Counted from the stretch's first letter, positions 25,827-35,624 are shown. The stretch is 64,000 nucleotides of DNA from Paenibacillus marchantiophytorum (GCF_014640555.1 NZ_BMHE01000013.1:1-64000); one strand, 5' to 3'. The notes: a model not told the origin generated them from the sequence alone. A program made the numbers and translations.

Positions 25827-25925
25827 GGCCAGTACTCCCCTCGATCTATGGCTATTTTGTTGCAGGTGAAAACAAGCCGCTTACGGGAAGGGCTTCGTAT
25901 TCACCTGCAAGATGCCAAATAGGTG

Positions 25926-27560
25926 TTATCGTTTGTTATAGCGGTCAAGCGCGTCTTGATTTATTTTCACAACTTTGTCGATGCCCATTTCCTTGATACG
26001 GCTCACATACTCATCGAATTTCTCAATCGGCTCTTTGCCCATCACGAATTTCACGAACATTTCTTCTTTATAACTGCTAATCGCCGTATTCAATTTGGCT
26101 AATTCCTTACTTTCCTCTACAGTCGGTGTGATGAAAAGCGGCAAGACATGCTTAACTGCATCGGTTTCACCCCAAATTTTGATTGCCTCATCCTGCTCCT
26201 TGAACGTGTTGAAGCTTTTACGTGCATCGCCCAGGAAAGGACCATTAGGCTTCGTATACTGAGAGACCATTTGCTGTAAATTAAATTTCTCATTTTTGGT
26301 AATTTTCTCAGTAAAGGTTGGCACATTGTTAACCATTTTGTAGCTATCGCCTTCAATACCGAAGTTGAAAAGCAGGCTTCCTTTTTCACCATAAGCGTAA
26401 TCAAGCCATTTCACCGCAAGCTCCGCATTCTTCGAATCGCCGCTTACAGCTTTGCTGGCAGCCGGATTGTACTTGAAATCTCGCTGACCGATAAAAGCAC
26501 GTTCCCCTTGTTTGAGTGTCGGGTACGGCGCGGCTACCAACTGAAATTTCGGGTTTTTCTTCTTGCCCGTATCCATCCATCTGCCCATCCCGCCGCTTAG
26601 CAGACCAATAGTTGCCCCGGCACTATCACTCATCAATTTATTATCCAGTGCTTTGGAATCTGTGTTGAGAGCAAAATCTTTGTCCAACAAGCCTTCGGCA
26701 TACCATTTGCGCAGCAGGGTTAGCGCGTCCTTGAATTGTGGATCGATAGGTCCATATTTCACTTTCCCTTGATCGTCGATATAGAACCGGTTCGCTGTTT
26801 TAAAAGCACCGATGAAGGCATCCTGAATGTTCAACTCATTGCTATATAGGGCCGTAAATGGCGCACTCGCGCCTTTCTTCTCTTTAAACGCTTTCAATAC
26901 GGTATACCACTCATCGATGGTTTGGGGAACCTTGAGATTCAGCTCATCCAGCCAGTCTTTGCGAATCATCGGCCCTCGGAAAACGAGTCCGTTATCGGGA
27001 CGGATCATCGGAAAGGCATAGTAATTGCCGCTATCCGTTTTGATCATCTTATCTAATTCTTTATCTTGCTGCAGCAGCTTCTTGAGGTTCGGCGCCTGTT
27101 TGTCGATCAACGCATTCAGCGGAAGAATGACTTTATCAGCAATGGCTTTCTCCGGCCCGCCTGGATAAGCTGCCGCTCCGCCGCCGCCCCAGTTGTACTC
27201 AATCACATCCGGCAATTTATTGGAGGCGATCAGCAGGTTGAACTGTTCCTTCGATTGGCCGTCGGCCGGGTGGGTGTACTTGACCTTCACCCCTGTTTCT
27301 TTTTCAAGCTGCTGTCCAAATGGCGATTCCGCCAAGTTCGGTACAAAAGAAGCCAGATTCGTATCGATACCTTCCCATGATGTTAATGATTGTTGCGTAC
27401 TAATCGGATACACAGCGCCAGCGGCTGTTGGTGCCGCAGAAGCTTTGGGAGAAGCTGAGCTCTTGCCCGTCTCTTGCGTGGAACACCCTACAATAACACT
27501 GGAAGCTACTACGAAGCTTAAGGCCATACCATAAGACTTCTTGTTCACATATTTCCCCAT
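25926..27560 (-). CDS. Extracellular solute-binding lipoprotein, LipO type
   Basis: The precursor of about 544 residues has a lipoprotein signal (MALSFVVASSVIVG followed by lipidated Cys and STQETGKSS), then the long binding-protein fold of the LipO/YtcQ group used with LplBC permeases. Recognisable segments are VKVKYTHPADGQSKEQFNLL, LPDVIEYNWGGGGAAAYPGG and SYKEEMFVKFVMGKEPIEKF. The start at ATG 27560 (MGKYVNKK) follows GAGGGGG. It probably binds a plant- or algal-type oligosaccharide, but this cannot be read from the sequence. Confidence 0.88.
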   Translation of the reverse strand: MGKYVNKKSYGMALSFVVASSVIVGCSTQETGKSSASPKASAAPTAAGAVYPISTQQSLTSWEGIDTNLASFVPNLAESPFGQQLEKETGVKVKYTHPADGQSKEQFNLLIASNKLPDVIEYNWGGGGAAAYPGGPEKAIADKVILPLNALIDKQAPNLKKLLQQDKELDKMIKTDSGNYYAFPMIRPDNGLVFRGPMIRKDWLDELNLKVPQTIDEWYTVLKAFKEKKGASAPFTALYSNELNIQDAFIGAFKTANRFYIDDQGKVKYGPIDPQFKDALTLLRKWYAEGLLDKDFALNTDSKALDNKLMSDSAGATIGLLSGGMGRWMDTGKKKNPKFQLVAAPYPTLKQGERAFIGQRDFKYNPAASKAVSGDSKNAELAVKWLDYAYGEKGSLLFNFGIEGDSYKMVNNVPTFTEKITKNEKFNLQQMVSQYTKPNGPFLGDARKSFNTFKEQDEAIKIWGETDAVKHVLPLFITPTVEESKELAKLNTAISSYKEEMFVKFVMGKEPIEKFDEYVSRIKEMGIDKVVKINQDALDRYNKR

Positions 27561-27716
27561 GTAAATCCCCCTCAAATGTTTGGTCCCTGGCACCTTGTTG
27601 CGCCGTGGTTTCAGTATGCCTCGAAACACTCCTCCCGAATATCGTCAAAACGTGAACTTCATCTTCAAAATCGCTAGAAAGCAACCTTCAATATAGACAC
27701 TTGCTGTATAAAAACG

Positions 27717-27752
27717 GAAAAGCCGCGCAAGCATCCTTGCTTGAACGGCTTC
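27717..27752 (-). terminator. Terminator of the membrane AraC regulator gene
   Basis: AAGCCG..CAAGCA pairs with TGCTTG..CGGCTT around AGGA, followed by TTCC on the minus strand. Confidence 0.7.
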
Positions 27753-27759
27753 TTATTGG

Positions 27760-30078
27760 TCATTGAATATCTTTGTACTTCCCTGGTGTAATGCCCTCGA
27801 ATTTCTTGAATATCCGATTAAACGTATTGATATCGGAATACCCGACTTGCTTGGCAATGTCAGAAACGGATAGCTGCTGAAGGGAGAGCAGCCTTTTGGC
27901 TTCTTCTAGCCGGGTTCTGCTAATGAAATCAAGCAGTGCTTCCCCCGTTTGCGCTTTGAACTGTTTGGACAAATAGGATGGTGTCAACTCGAACTTCTCG
28001 CCTACCATCGAAATATTGAGATTCACGTCGGCATAATGACCTTTCACATAGTCAATCACCTGCTGACTGAGCGTGTTGTAATCCTGCTCCCGGCCCTCTT
28101 GAATGAACTGGCACACTTCAGCCAGCACTTCCCGAATTTGCCCCTTCATCTCCTTGATCGTAGAGCTGGTTATTAACCGATCAATCTGGTCCGTATTGAC
28201 GACGAATGCCCGATGATGACTGCTCGTCCCGATTTCATCCATTGTTTTGAGCAGCGTACTGGTCAAATCGAACATGAGGCATTTGGCCAGCGGCACCGAT
28301 AGGGAAGCATCGGAAATGTTGATTTCGATAATTTCGTTAATAATCGCATTCGATTTTTCGAAATCGCCGGCTTTGACCAAATTGATTAACTGATGTTCTA
28401 CTGTCAATGGATAGTAGTAGCTTCTCGATGGCCCCGCCGTCTCGGAACTCGGCAAATCCTGATACCGAATAATTTCACCGCTGCCCATAACCAGACGGTA
28501 TTCCAAGGCAGCCAAGGTCATCTGGTACGCCGGAGGAATCCCGTACAACTCCTGATGGATCTCGCTAATCGCCACGGTCAAATGAACATGGAAATGGTCC
28601 AACAAGAACGTTTTCACCTGTTCAGCAATGCGTTTCAACTCATCTGCATCCGGATCTGACCCGAAATTAACGATGCATGCCAGCATATTATCAATTTCTG
28701 TGATGAATGCTTGATTAGCGTCACCAATCACTTCCTCCGCGACATTCATAATGAGGAAATGCAGCATTCTCACCTTCTCAGGCGGCGCATGTTCGCCCAG
28801 ATCAAATTTGCCATAATGTTCAACATAGAACAGCAGCACGGCAAAATGCGGTGAGGCCAAGCGAATATCGTGAGCCGCAAGCGATTCGTGGATCGGCACA
28901 TTTTGCTCCAAACGGCCTTTCAGCAGTCCTTGCAAGAAATGCGAGCGAATCGCATCCCGATGCTGATGCAGCCGGCGGTCGACCTGTTCTTTCTCGGCAA
29001 ATGTATTATTCAGCGCATCCTGCAAATAGCCATATTCATTCGAGCCTTCATGAAAAGATACGCCTGATTTCATGGAAAAACTGCGAATCAGCACGTTGAT
29101 TGGGATATAATTTTTGCGCAAGAAGAGATAAGTAACCACTCCCCCCATGAGCAAACTCAAAATTACACTGGCATAGATCAGCTTCTTCATGTAGGCCATC
29201 TTATCGTCAAATAATTCGGCGGGAATTGCGTAAATATACTTCCACCCGTTACTATCCGAAGTAATATACGAAACAGCGACACGCTGATCACCATCGTCGC
29301 TCATGAACATGCCATTTTTGCCCGTGAGCTTGCCGTAGTCCAAGAAGGCTGATCTCGCTTCGAACCCTGTGGAAGCCACTAAGCGATTCTCCTTATCCAG
29401 AACCGCAATCGACGTTTTAGTGGATGTAGATGGAATATTTGCAAGCAGCTTCGAATCCTTAATTACGAATAAAATGACGGCACCTGGTTGGTCCGGATTA
29501 GCCAGAATGACGGATTTGGCATACATCACTGCCTTCAACGCTTGACCGTCCTCCCTAAACGTAATCGGGGTATACTCCTGCATGTAAGGCTTTGCAAAAA
29601 ACTTCGCCCATTCCTCATAGCTCATCGTCTCCTGCTCACGTGTCTTCTCATACAATATTCGGCTGTTCGTATGATCGCGCGTAGAGATTACCGTATCACT
29701 GTTCCGATAGTAAATATATATTTGCTCAATGAAATCATTCGCTGTCTGATACAACCGCAAGTCACTGGAAATACTGACCAGATCATAATAGTCATTATCC
29801 GTTAAGGGCTTCGCTGTATGAATGAAACCGGTTACCAATTTACTCAAAGCAATTTCCAAACTAATTCTTTCGATACCGCGAAGACTATTATCGATGGCTT
29901 GTTCCATCTGCTGCAGAGCCGAAGTGTTGGCACGATTCATTTCCGATTCCACCACATGCCATGTCGCCGCATACAGAATACCACTAATCATGATGGGAAT
30001 AAGCAGAACGGAAACATACGATACCAGCCAAGTGACAATGACACTGCGTTTGTGGAAACGGATTCTAGCAAGATTCAT
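27760..30078 (-). CDS. Membrane-bound AraC-family regulator with extracellular sensor (YtdP type)
   Basis: The protein of 772 residues has two transmembrane helices (about residues 15-38 and 295-315) around an extracellular Cache-like sensor. A cytoplasmic linker follows, then a C-terminal AraC DNA-binding domain with VNLNISMVGEKFELTPSYLS and LSVSDIAKQVGYSDINTFNR, ending GITPGKYKD. No histidine-kinase or receiver domain is present, so signal passes directly from sensor to DNA binding. ATG at 30078 (MNLARIRF) follows AAGGAG. It lies upstream of the LplBC-type ABC operon in the same direction and is its likely regulator. Confidence 0.85.
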   Translation of the reverse strand: MNLARIRFHKRSVIVTWLVSYVSVLLIPIMISGILYAATWHVVESEMNRANTSALQQMEQAIDNSLRGIERISLEIALSKLVTGFIHTAKPLTDNDYYDLVSISSDLRLYQTANDFIEQIYIYYRNSDTVISTRDHTNSRILYEKTREQETMSYEEWAKFFAKPYMQEYTPITFREDGQALKAVMYAKSVILANPDQPGAVILFVIKDSKLLANIPSTSTKTSIAVLDKENRLVASTGFEARSAFLDYGKLTGKNGMFMSDDGDQRVAVSYITSDSNGWKYIYAIPAELFDDKMAYMKKLIYASVILSLLMGGVVTYLFLRKNYIPINVLIRSFSMKSGVSFHEGSNEYGYLQDALNNTFAEKEQVDRRLHQHRDAIRSHFLQGLLKGRLEQNVPIHESLAAHDIRLASPHFAVLLFYVEHYGKFDLGEHAPPEKVRMLHFLIMNVAEEVIGDANQAFITEIDNMLACIVNFGSDPDADELKRIAEQVKTFLLDHFHVHLTVAISEIHQELYGIPPAYQMTLAALEYRLVMGSGEIIRYQDLPSSETAGPSRSYYYPLTVEHQLINLVKAGDFEKSNAIINEIIEINISDASLSVPLAKCLMFDLTSTLLKTMDEIGTSSHHRAFVVNTDQIDRLITSSTIKEMKGQIREVLAEVCQFIQEGREQDYNTLSQQVIDYVKGHYADVNLNISMVGEKFELTPSYLSKQFKAQTGEALLDFISRTRLEEAKRLLSLQQLSVSDIAKQVGYSDINTFNRIFKKFEGITPGKYKDIQ

Positions 30079-30160
30079 GAGGCATAACTCCTTCATTTCC
30101 CAGTTGTAACTGCTTTCACCACCATTATACCGAAAAACAGAATGGAATAGCTGCTAAATA

Positions 30161-30202
30161 AAAAAGGCTGCTCGCCAGGTTTTCACCTTCTGAGACAGCC
30201 TA
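30161..30202 (-). terminator. Terminator of the nrdIEF operon
   Basis: GGCTG pairs with CAGCC around a partly paired loop (AAGGTGAAAACCT), followed by TTTTTT on the minus strand; it lies after the nrdF stop. Confidence 0.65.
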
Positions 30203-30207
30203 TTATC

Positions 30208-31200
30208 TTAATCCCCAAAAAGGAAATCATCATCCGTCAATGCTTCAACATGAATCGTGCGCACATAACCATTCCCTTTTTTCGAGAAAAAGTCATGCTG
30301 TTTCGTCTTCGTGCTCAAACCGTTCAGAACAATCGGATTAATATCCTCTTCTTCGAAAATCGGCTCCACCCCAAGGTTCATGAAGGCTTTGTTCGCGTTG
30401 TAGCGTAAGAAAGCTTTCACTTCTTCCGCCAAACCGAGCGTACCATAGAGGCTTTCTGTATATTTCTCCTCATTCGCATGAAGCTCTCTGAGCAGAGCGC
30501 TCAACGTTTCGTACACTTCACCCTGCTCCGCAGGACTGAGCTCCGCATAAACCTCTTGCGCCAGTACACCGATATACAATCCGTGAATACTCTCATCACG
30601 CAAAATTAAATCAATGATTTCGCCGCTGCTCGTCATTTTACCTTGTCCAGCCAAATAAAGCGGGTAATAGAAACCGCTATAGAATAAATAGCTTTCCAGC
30701 AAAACAGATGCAGCCATAGCCAGATAGAGATCTTTGGTTGTGTGAATGTTCTCATAATAGTGAGAAATCTTCGCAGCTTTGAACTGCAAATACGGATTCC
30801 GCTCTACCCAAAGGAACAGCTCATTAATTTCTTCTGTCGTAGACAACGTTGTGAAAATACTGCTGTACGATTTGGCATGGATTTGCTCCATCATCCCCAT
30901 AAAGCTCAGTACGGCTTTGCGCTGCAGCCCGTCGACATGCTCAAGAATCTTAGGCATCCCAACGCCGCCTTGCATTGTATCGAGCAGGGTCAGTCCGCCC
31001 AGCACTTTCATATATAGTTCTCGCTCAGCACCGCTCAGCGTAATCCATGACATTTTATCATCAGATAATGGAATTTCTTCGTCCGTCCAGAATTGCATAA
31101 TATTCTGATTCCAGAATGTAATGGTAAAGTCATCATCGGGCCGATTCCAGTTCACCGCTTTTTTGACGATGGCTTGATTCGTAGTCGTTGCACTAGTCAT
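30208..31200 (-). CDS. nrdF: Class Ib ribonucleotide reductase small subunit NrdF
   Basis: The protein of about 330 residues is the radical-generating beta subunit. Metal-ligand segments are visible: SGAERELYMKVLGGLTLLDT, then MMEQIHAKSYSSIFTTLSTT, and RDESIHGLYIGVLAQEV. The C-terminus ALTDDDFLFGD is the conserved tail that docks on NrdE. The start at ATG 31200 (MTSATTT) follows GGAAGGGG 12 bases upstream. It lies 23 bases after nrdE and ends the nrdI-nrdE-nrdF operon. Confidence 0.93.
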   Translation of the reverse strand: MTSATTTNQAIVKKAVNWNRPDDDFTITFWNQNIMQFWTDEEIPLSDDKMSWITLSGAERELYMKVLGGLTLLDTMQGGVGMPKILEHVDGLQRKAVLSFMGMMEQIHAKSYSSIFTTLSTTEEINELFLWVERNPYLQFKAAKISHYYENIHTTKDLYLAMAASVLLESYLFYSGFYYPLYLAGQGKMTSSGEIIDLILRDESIHGLYIGVLAQEVYAELSPAEQGEVYETLSALLRELHANEEKYTESLYGTLGLAEEVKAFLRYNANKAFMNLGVEPIFEEEDINPIVLNGLSTKTKQHDFFSKKGNGYVRTIHVEALTDDDFLFGD

Positions 31201-31223
31201 TGATTGTCGTGTCCCCTTCCAAA

Positions 31224-33308
31224 TTACACCGAGCAGCTGACACATTCCTCAACGGATAGCTGATTTGTTCGCGTGTAGTAAAGCGATTTAAGTCCTTTAT
31301 GTGCCGCATAGAGGTATAATTTAGCAAGCTGTCTGGTCGAAACGTCACTATTGACATGTAAAATGGTCGAGATCCCTTGATCCACATGCGTTTGAATTTC
31401 CGAAATGAGGTCAAGAATCTTGAATTGGTCCATTTGATAAGCCGATTTATAGTAGAAGAAATTATCACGCGCCATGAACGGCATCGGATAGTACGTTGTT
31501 GAATTGGCATATGTGCGAGTCTCAATAGGCTCTACGATCGGCATCACGCTGGAAGTTGCGTTTTGAATATAGGAAATACTTTGCGTTGGAGCAACGGCCA
31601 ATCGATAGGCGTGATATAAACCATGGGTTTTCACGTCTTCTTTCAGCTTCGCCCAGTCGCTCGGTGATGGAATTGGCATGCCTTCGAACAAAGCCTGCAC
31701 TTTATCCGTGAGCGGACGATAATCCGTCTCTGTGTAGCGGTTGAAATAAGCGCCACTCGCGTATTCGGAAAGCTCAAAGCCTTCGAACGTTTGGCCGGAC
31801 GCTTTGGCGATCTCCATACTCTTCTCAATGGAATAAAAATTCATCGCCATGAAGAACGTACGAACGAAATCTTTGGCTTCGTCGCTCTCATAGCTGATCT
31901 TGTTCTTCGACAAATAACCGTGAAGATTCATAACTCCCAAACCAACGGAATGCAGCTCGCGATTGGCTTTGGCAACGCCTGGCGCATTGCAGATCGTAGT
32001 CATGTCGCTTACCGAAGTCAAAGCAATCATGCCTTCATGCACAGTCTCACGCAGCTTCTTGCGGTCCATCACATTGGCAATGTTCATGGAAGCCAAATTA
32101 CAGCTAATATCTCTTAAAATGGTATCATCTTGCCCATAATCATTGATTTCCGAAGTCTCCTGCAATTGGAAAATTTCCGTGCACAGGTTGGACATTTTAA
32201 TCGTTCCGATACCTTTCAGCGCATGATCACGATTGGCATTCGTCCGATTCATCATATAGGGATAGCCGGATTCCAGTTGTGTTGTCGCAATTTTGACCAG
32301 CATGTCGCGCGCGCTCATCACAACTTTCTTCTTCACCTTAGGATTCGCCAGAAGCTCATCGTACATTGCATCCATATCCAAATCATCCATATGCTTGCCG
32401 TAAGCCTGCAGGACGGTGTATGGCGCAAAAACATGCAGCGGCTTGTTCTCTTCCGCTAATTTATAAAATTTATTCGGTACAATGAGACCGATCGAAAGTG
32501 TTTTCAAGCGGGATTTCTCATCCGCATTAATTTTCTTGCTGTCCAGGAACTCCATAACGTCCCAGCCAAAAATATTGTAGTACGCTGCTCCTGAGCCTTT
32601 GCGCTGACCCATTTGGTCGGCATAAGAGAAAGCATCCTCCATGAGCTTAAGTACTGGCATAATTCCTTTTGCAGCGCGTTCTACGCCTTTAATGGATTCA
32701 CCGCGACCACGAAGCTTGGACAAGTTGACAGCTACACCGCCGCCAATTTTGGACAGCTGCATGCAAGTCGCCAGAACATAGTTGATTGAGTTAAGCGAGT
32801 CATCCATTTCCAGCAGGAAGCAGGAAACCATTTCACCGCGACGGCTTTTGCCTGCATTGAGGAACGTCGGCGTTGCGGGCTGCAAACGCTGCTCCATCAT
32901 AGAGACGGCCAACACGCGAGCTGTTTCTGCGTTACCGCGTCCCAAATATAAAGCTACAATCGCTACGCGATCCGGGAAATGCTCCAGATATAAGGTCTTG
33001 TCATCACTGCGCAATGCATAATCCGTATAAAATTTCGAAGCTGCCATATAAGAAGCGAACTCGAATTCATTGTCGTGGGCCACTTGGTACACAGAATTAA
33101 CTTCTTCGGGTGTGTAATGCTCATAGACGTTCTCGTAGTAATTGTGCTCGATCATATAGCGAACCTTGGATGAGGTATCGGGGAAAGAGAGGCTTTTGCT
33201 ATGGACATCCTTCATAAAAACTTCAACGGCTTCCTTATCCTTCTCTAGTTGAAAAAAGCCATCCGCTCCGCGTTGCATCAATAAATTATTTAGCTCAATG
33301 TGCCGCAA
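31224..33308 (-). CDS. nrdE: Class Ib ribonucleotide reductase large subunit NrdE
   Basis: The protein of 694 residues reduces ribonucleoside diphosphates to deoxy forms. Recognisable stretches include QPATPTFLNAGKSRRGEMVS with the active-site cysteine SCFLLE, DQMGQRKGSGAAYYNIFGWD, SNLCTEIFQL, and LAVAPTQSISYIQNATSSVM. It ends CVSC-SV, the redox-shuttle cysteines that accept electrons from NrdH/thioredoxin. The N-terminus lines up with Bacillus NrdE if translation starts at TTG 33308 (LRHIELNN), which has AGGGGG 8 bases upstream and overlaps the nrdI stop by 14 bases. Confidence 0.93.
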   Translation of the reverse strand: MRHIELNNLLMQRGADGFFQLEKDKEAVEVFMKDVHSKSLSFPDTSSKVRYMIEHNYYENVYEHYTPEEVNSVYQVAHDNEFEFASYMAASKFYTDYALRSDDKTLYLEHFPDRVAIVALYLGRGNAETARVLAVSMMEQRLQPATPTFLNAGKSRRGEMVSCFLLEMDDSLNSINYVLATCMQLSKIGGGVAVNLSKLRGRGESIKGVERAAKGIMPVLKLMEDAFSYADQMGQRKGSGAAYYNIFGWDVMEFLDSKKINADEKSRLKTLSIGLIVPNKFYKLAEENKPLHVFAPYTVLQAYGKHMDDLDMDAMYDELLANPKVKKKVVMSARDMLVKIATTQLESGYPYMMNRTNANRDHALKGIGTIKMSNLCTEIFQLQETSEINDYGQDDTILRDISCNLASMNIANVMDRKKLRETVHEGMIALTSVSDMTTICNAPGVAKANRELHSVGLGVMNLHGYLSKNKISYESDEAKDFVRTFFMAMNFYSIEKSMEIAKASGQTFEGFELSEYASGAYFNRYTETDYRPLTDKVQALFEGMPIPSPSDWAKLKEDVKTHGLYHAYRLAVAPTQSISYIQNATSSVMPIVEPIETRTYANSTTYYPMPFMARDNFFYYKSAYQMDQFKILDLISEIQTHVDQGISTILHVNSDVSTRQLAKLYLYAAHKGLKSLYYTRTNQLSVEECVSCSV

Positions 33309-33654
33309 TTGCTTGTACCCCCTGAACAAATCGTTCTACGTCATTTTTGGTGCCGGATAACTCAAACTTGGTTAACACAGGCACGTCGTACAATTGTGAG
33401 ATCGTGTCTGCGCTTTTGGCAAAACCGTCTCCCCAATTCCGATTGCCGCTTGCTGCTACACCGATCATTCGAGAGGAATTGCTTTCCAGAAAGGAAGCGA
33501 CCTTCGGGGGGATTTGACCAAACCCCGTTGTATACGTAACGAGCACGAATGGCTCGTCCATCTTCATCGCTTCCTCAATTTGAATCGCCGGCATTTTGAG
33601 CTTGGCAATAAATCGGCGAACATTCCCCGTCTTCGAATCGTAAGCAATCAGCAT
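33295..33654 (-). CDS. nrdI: NrdI flavodoxin-like protein
   Basis: The 119-residue protein has the flavodoxin-like start MLIAYDSKTGNVRRFIAKL, which binds FMN phosphate, then VLVTYTTGFGQIPPKVASFL and VAASGNRNWGDGFAKSADTI. NrdI supplies the oxidant for assembling the manganese-tyrosyl radical of NrdF. GGAGACGG precedes the ATG. It is the first gene of the operon and overlaps nrdE. Confidence 0.92.
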   Translation of the reverse strand: MLIAYDSKTGNVRRFIAKLKMPAIQIEEAMKMDEPFVLVTYTTGFGQIPPKVASFLESNSSRMIGVAASGNRNWGDGFAKSADTISQLYDVPVLTKFELSGTKNDVERFVQGVQAIAAH

Positions 33655-33675
33655 CAGAACCGTCTCCTATCCATC

Positions 33676-33721
33676 AATCTCTATCTTGTGTTTCTTATGT
33701 ATATAACCCTATATCTAGTAA
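33676..33721 (-). promoter_or_regulatory. Pair of NrdR-like boxes before nrdI
   Basis: AATCTCTATCTTGTGT (33676-33691) and ACCCTATATCTAGTAA (33706-33721) each match about 12 of 16 positions of the NrdR consensus ACACWATATATWGTGT. They start 30 bp apart, close to the paired spacing reported for NrdR sites, and lie 22-67 bases before nrdI. NrdR represses ribonucleotide reductase genes in bacteria. Confidence 0.5.
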
Positions 33722-33924
33722 ATTATTCAAAAACCAATTTATGCTAAATCCAGGAAACGAACTCGCCTTATCGACAAGATATCGAGCCTTCAGACCGTGT
33801 ATTTCGCTGCTAATAATCCATCAAAGTGCCGCCCAGCATGGCTTCTGCGACTATTTTCCTATAGACCTATCAACCTCGCAGATTCGCTTTTTTTCACGAC
33901 ATCTAGTTGATAGATTCAAATTTA

Positions 33925-33940
33925 TATCAATATATTGTGT
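33925..33940 (-). promoter_or_regulatory. Strong single NrdR-like box
   Basis: TATCAATATATTGTGT matches 13 of 16 positions of the NrdR consensus. It lies about 270 bases before nrdI in a 590-base gene-free region. I see no clear partner box at the usual distance. The remainder of 33941-34110 is AT-rich, contains an inverted copy of CTATATCTAGTA at 34083-34094, and shows no gene. Confidence 0.5.
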
Positions 33941-34119
33941 TTGTCAACGCTCGAAATTGTGTCTTTTAACTAGCAAAATACCTAAACCTAGACTGGGCGT
34001 GGCTCGGACGGTTTCAAAAATATTTTTTCGAAAAAGACTTGAAATTTCAGATTTCTCGAAACTGTTATCTACACATATAGCCTACTAGATATAGATCAAA
34101 CCCACACCCAAACACAAGC

Positions 34120-34150
34120 TCCTTAGAGCGCCTCAGCGTCCCTCTAAGGA
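34120..34150. other. Hairpin between serC and nrdI
   Basis: TCCTTAGAG pairs exactly with CTCTAAGGA around a 13-base loop. There is no U tract on either side, so this may be an RNA structure or a protein site rather than a terminator. Confidence 0.4.
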
Positions 34151-34187
34151 CATCAAAACCGAACAAGCCACACTTCTATCCTGAAAC

Positions 34188-34232
34188 AAAAAAAGCTACT
34201 CAGGCGCACACGAGGATGTGCCTGAGTAGCTT
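34188..34232 (-). terminator. Terminator of serC
   Basis: GCTACTCAGGC pairs with GCCTGAGTAGC, with an inner ACATCC..TGTG stretch, followed by TTTTTTT on the minus strand. Confidence 0.85.
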
Positions 34233-34243
34233 GGATCGCCAAC

Positions 34244-35332
34244 TTAGCCGTTGCGTTTTTGGAAATCGCTCATAAAGTCAGCGAGTGCTTTGCAAGATGC
34301 ATATGGAACTGCATTATACGTGGAAGCTCTCAGACCGCCAACACTGCGATGGCCTTTCAAGCCGACGAATCCATGTTGTTCTGTTTCTTTGATGAACTTT
34401 TTCTCCAGCTCTTCATCTTGCAAACGGAACGTAATGTTCATCGCAGAACGGCTGCCTTGATCAACGGGACCCCGGTAGAAACCACCGCTTTGGTCAATCG
34501 TGCTATAAATAAGCCCTGATTTCTCCAAATTATTCTTCTCAATAACAGCTAGTCCACCTTGCTCTTGAATCCATTTCAATACGAGGTTCACCATGTAGAT
34601 GGAGTAAACCGGAGGTGTATTGTATAGAGAATTGTTTTTGCCATGCGTTTCATAACGAAGCATCGTCGGGATTGTTTTCGGCAGATCCTGAAGAAGATCT
34701 TCTTTGACAATGACCACTGTCACACCGGACGGACCAAGATTCTTCTGTGCCCCGGCATAGATCATGCCGAATTTGGAGACATCCACAGGTCGGCTCAAAA
34801 TATCGCTGGACATGTCACCGATCAAAGGCACGTTCCCTGTATCCGGGTAACTTGGGAACTGAGCGCCTTCAATTGTTTCATTGGAAGTCAGATGCAGGTA
34901 AGCGGAATCCGGGTGAATGTTAATTTCACTCAGATCCGGAATTTTCATGAATTTCTGTTCCTGGGAGCTAGCCGCAATCGCCACTTCTCCGAACAGCTTT
35001 GCTTCTTGAATCGCTTTCTCTGCCCAAGCGCCTGTCAGCACGTAGCTGCCAACTTTGCCTGGCTTTAAGAAGTTAAGCGGGATCATCGCGAATTGAGTAC
35101 TCGCGCCGCCTTGTAGGAATTGAATTTGGTAACCATCCGGAATGCTGTAAATTTGTTTCAATAATTGCTGTGTTTCATTATGTACTTGCTCATATTCAGC
35201 GCTGCGGTGAGATATTTCCATGATCGACATGCCGATGCCTTTAAATTCGACAAGTTCTTCTTGTGCTTTTTGGAGTACTTCGAGCGGTAATGCTGCAGGC
35301 CCTGCGTTAAAGTTATAGGCCCTATTTCCCAT
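34244..35332 (-). CDS. serC: Phosphoserine aminotransferase
   Basis: The 362-residue PLP enzyme converts 3-phosphohydroxypyruvate and glutamate to phosphoserine in serine synthesis. It starts MGNRAYNFNAGPAALPLEVL, carries LQGGASTQFAMIPLNFL (cofactor pocket), and has the PLP lysine in YAGAQKNLGPSGVTVVIV. The C-terminal KGHRSVGGLRASTYNAVPYA is typical. The start at ATG 35332 is chosen from the conserved N-terminus and GGTGTGG upstream. Length matches SerC of Bacillus. It is a single gene. Confidence 0.93.
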   Translation of the reverse strand: MGNRAYNFNAGPAALPLEVLQKAQEELVEFKGIGMSIMEISHRSAEYEQVHNETQQLLKQIYSIPDGYQIQFLQGGASTQFAMIPLNFLKPGKVGSYVLTGAWAEKAIQEAKLFGEVAIAASSQEQKFMKIPDLSEINIHPDSAYLHLTSNETIEGAQFPSYPDTGNVPLIGDMSSDILSRPVDVSKFGMIYAGAQKNLGPSGVTVVIVKEDLLQDLPKTIPTMLRYETHGKNNSLYNTPPVYSIYMVNLVLKWIQEQGGLAVIEKNNLEKSGLIYSTIDQSGGFYRGPVDQGSRSAMNITFRLQDEELEKKFIKETEQHGFVGLKGHRSVGGLRASTYNAVPYASCKALADFMSDFQKRNG

Positions 35333-35390
35333 GAGTGACCACACCTTTGCTTTTGTATTATGGCTATGATAGCAATATTCTCCTCCTGCA

Positions 35391-35477
35391 TCAAGTAAAA
35401 CCTTCATTGGCAACGCAGGGAAGAGCGTAATCGCGTTCCCCGATATCTACGCTGGCATGATTTTCTACATTCCGCAT
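35391..35477 (-). CDS. Possible 28-residue leader peptide upstream of serC
   Basis: ATG at 35477 follows GAGGGGAAAGTT and opens MRNVENHASVDIGERDYALP followed by CVANEGFT and a stop, 58 bases before serC. The ribosome binding site is good, but codon content gives no sign of serine-linked attenuation and no family is known. It could be a small gene or chance. Confidence 0.25.
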   Translation of the reverse strand: MRNVENHASVDIGERDYALPCVANEGFT

Positions 35478-35624
35478 AACTTTCCCCTCATTTACAAACA
35501 ATGGCATACAATTGGTATTTCTTTATGTAAGGGCGGGGGTTAACCCAAAAGTAAATGAATCGTGAGCCTAACCTCCTTACGAACTCAATAACCTTTATTT
35601 GATCAAAATCGTCCACTTTGAAAA

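Noticed and set aside
35333..35560. T-box or amino-acid riboswitch before serC
   Set aside because: No T-box sequence, no specifier stem-loop and no terminator/antiterminator pair were seen.
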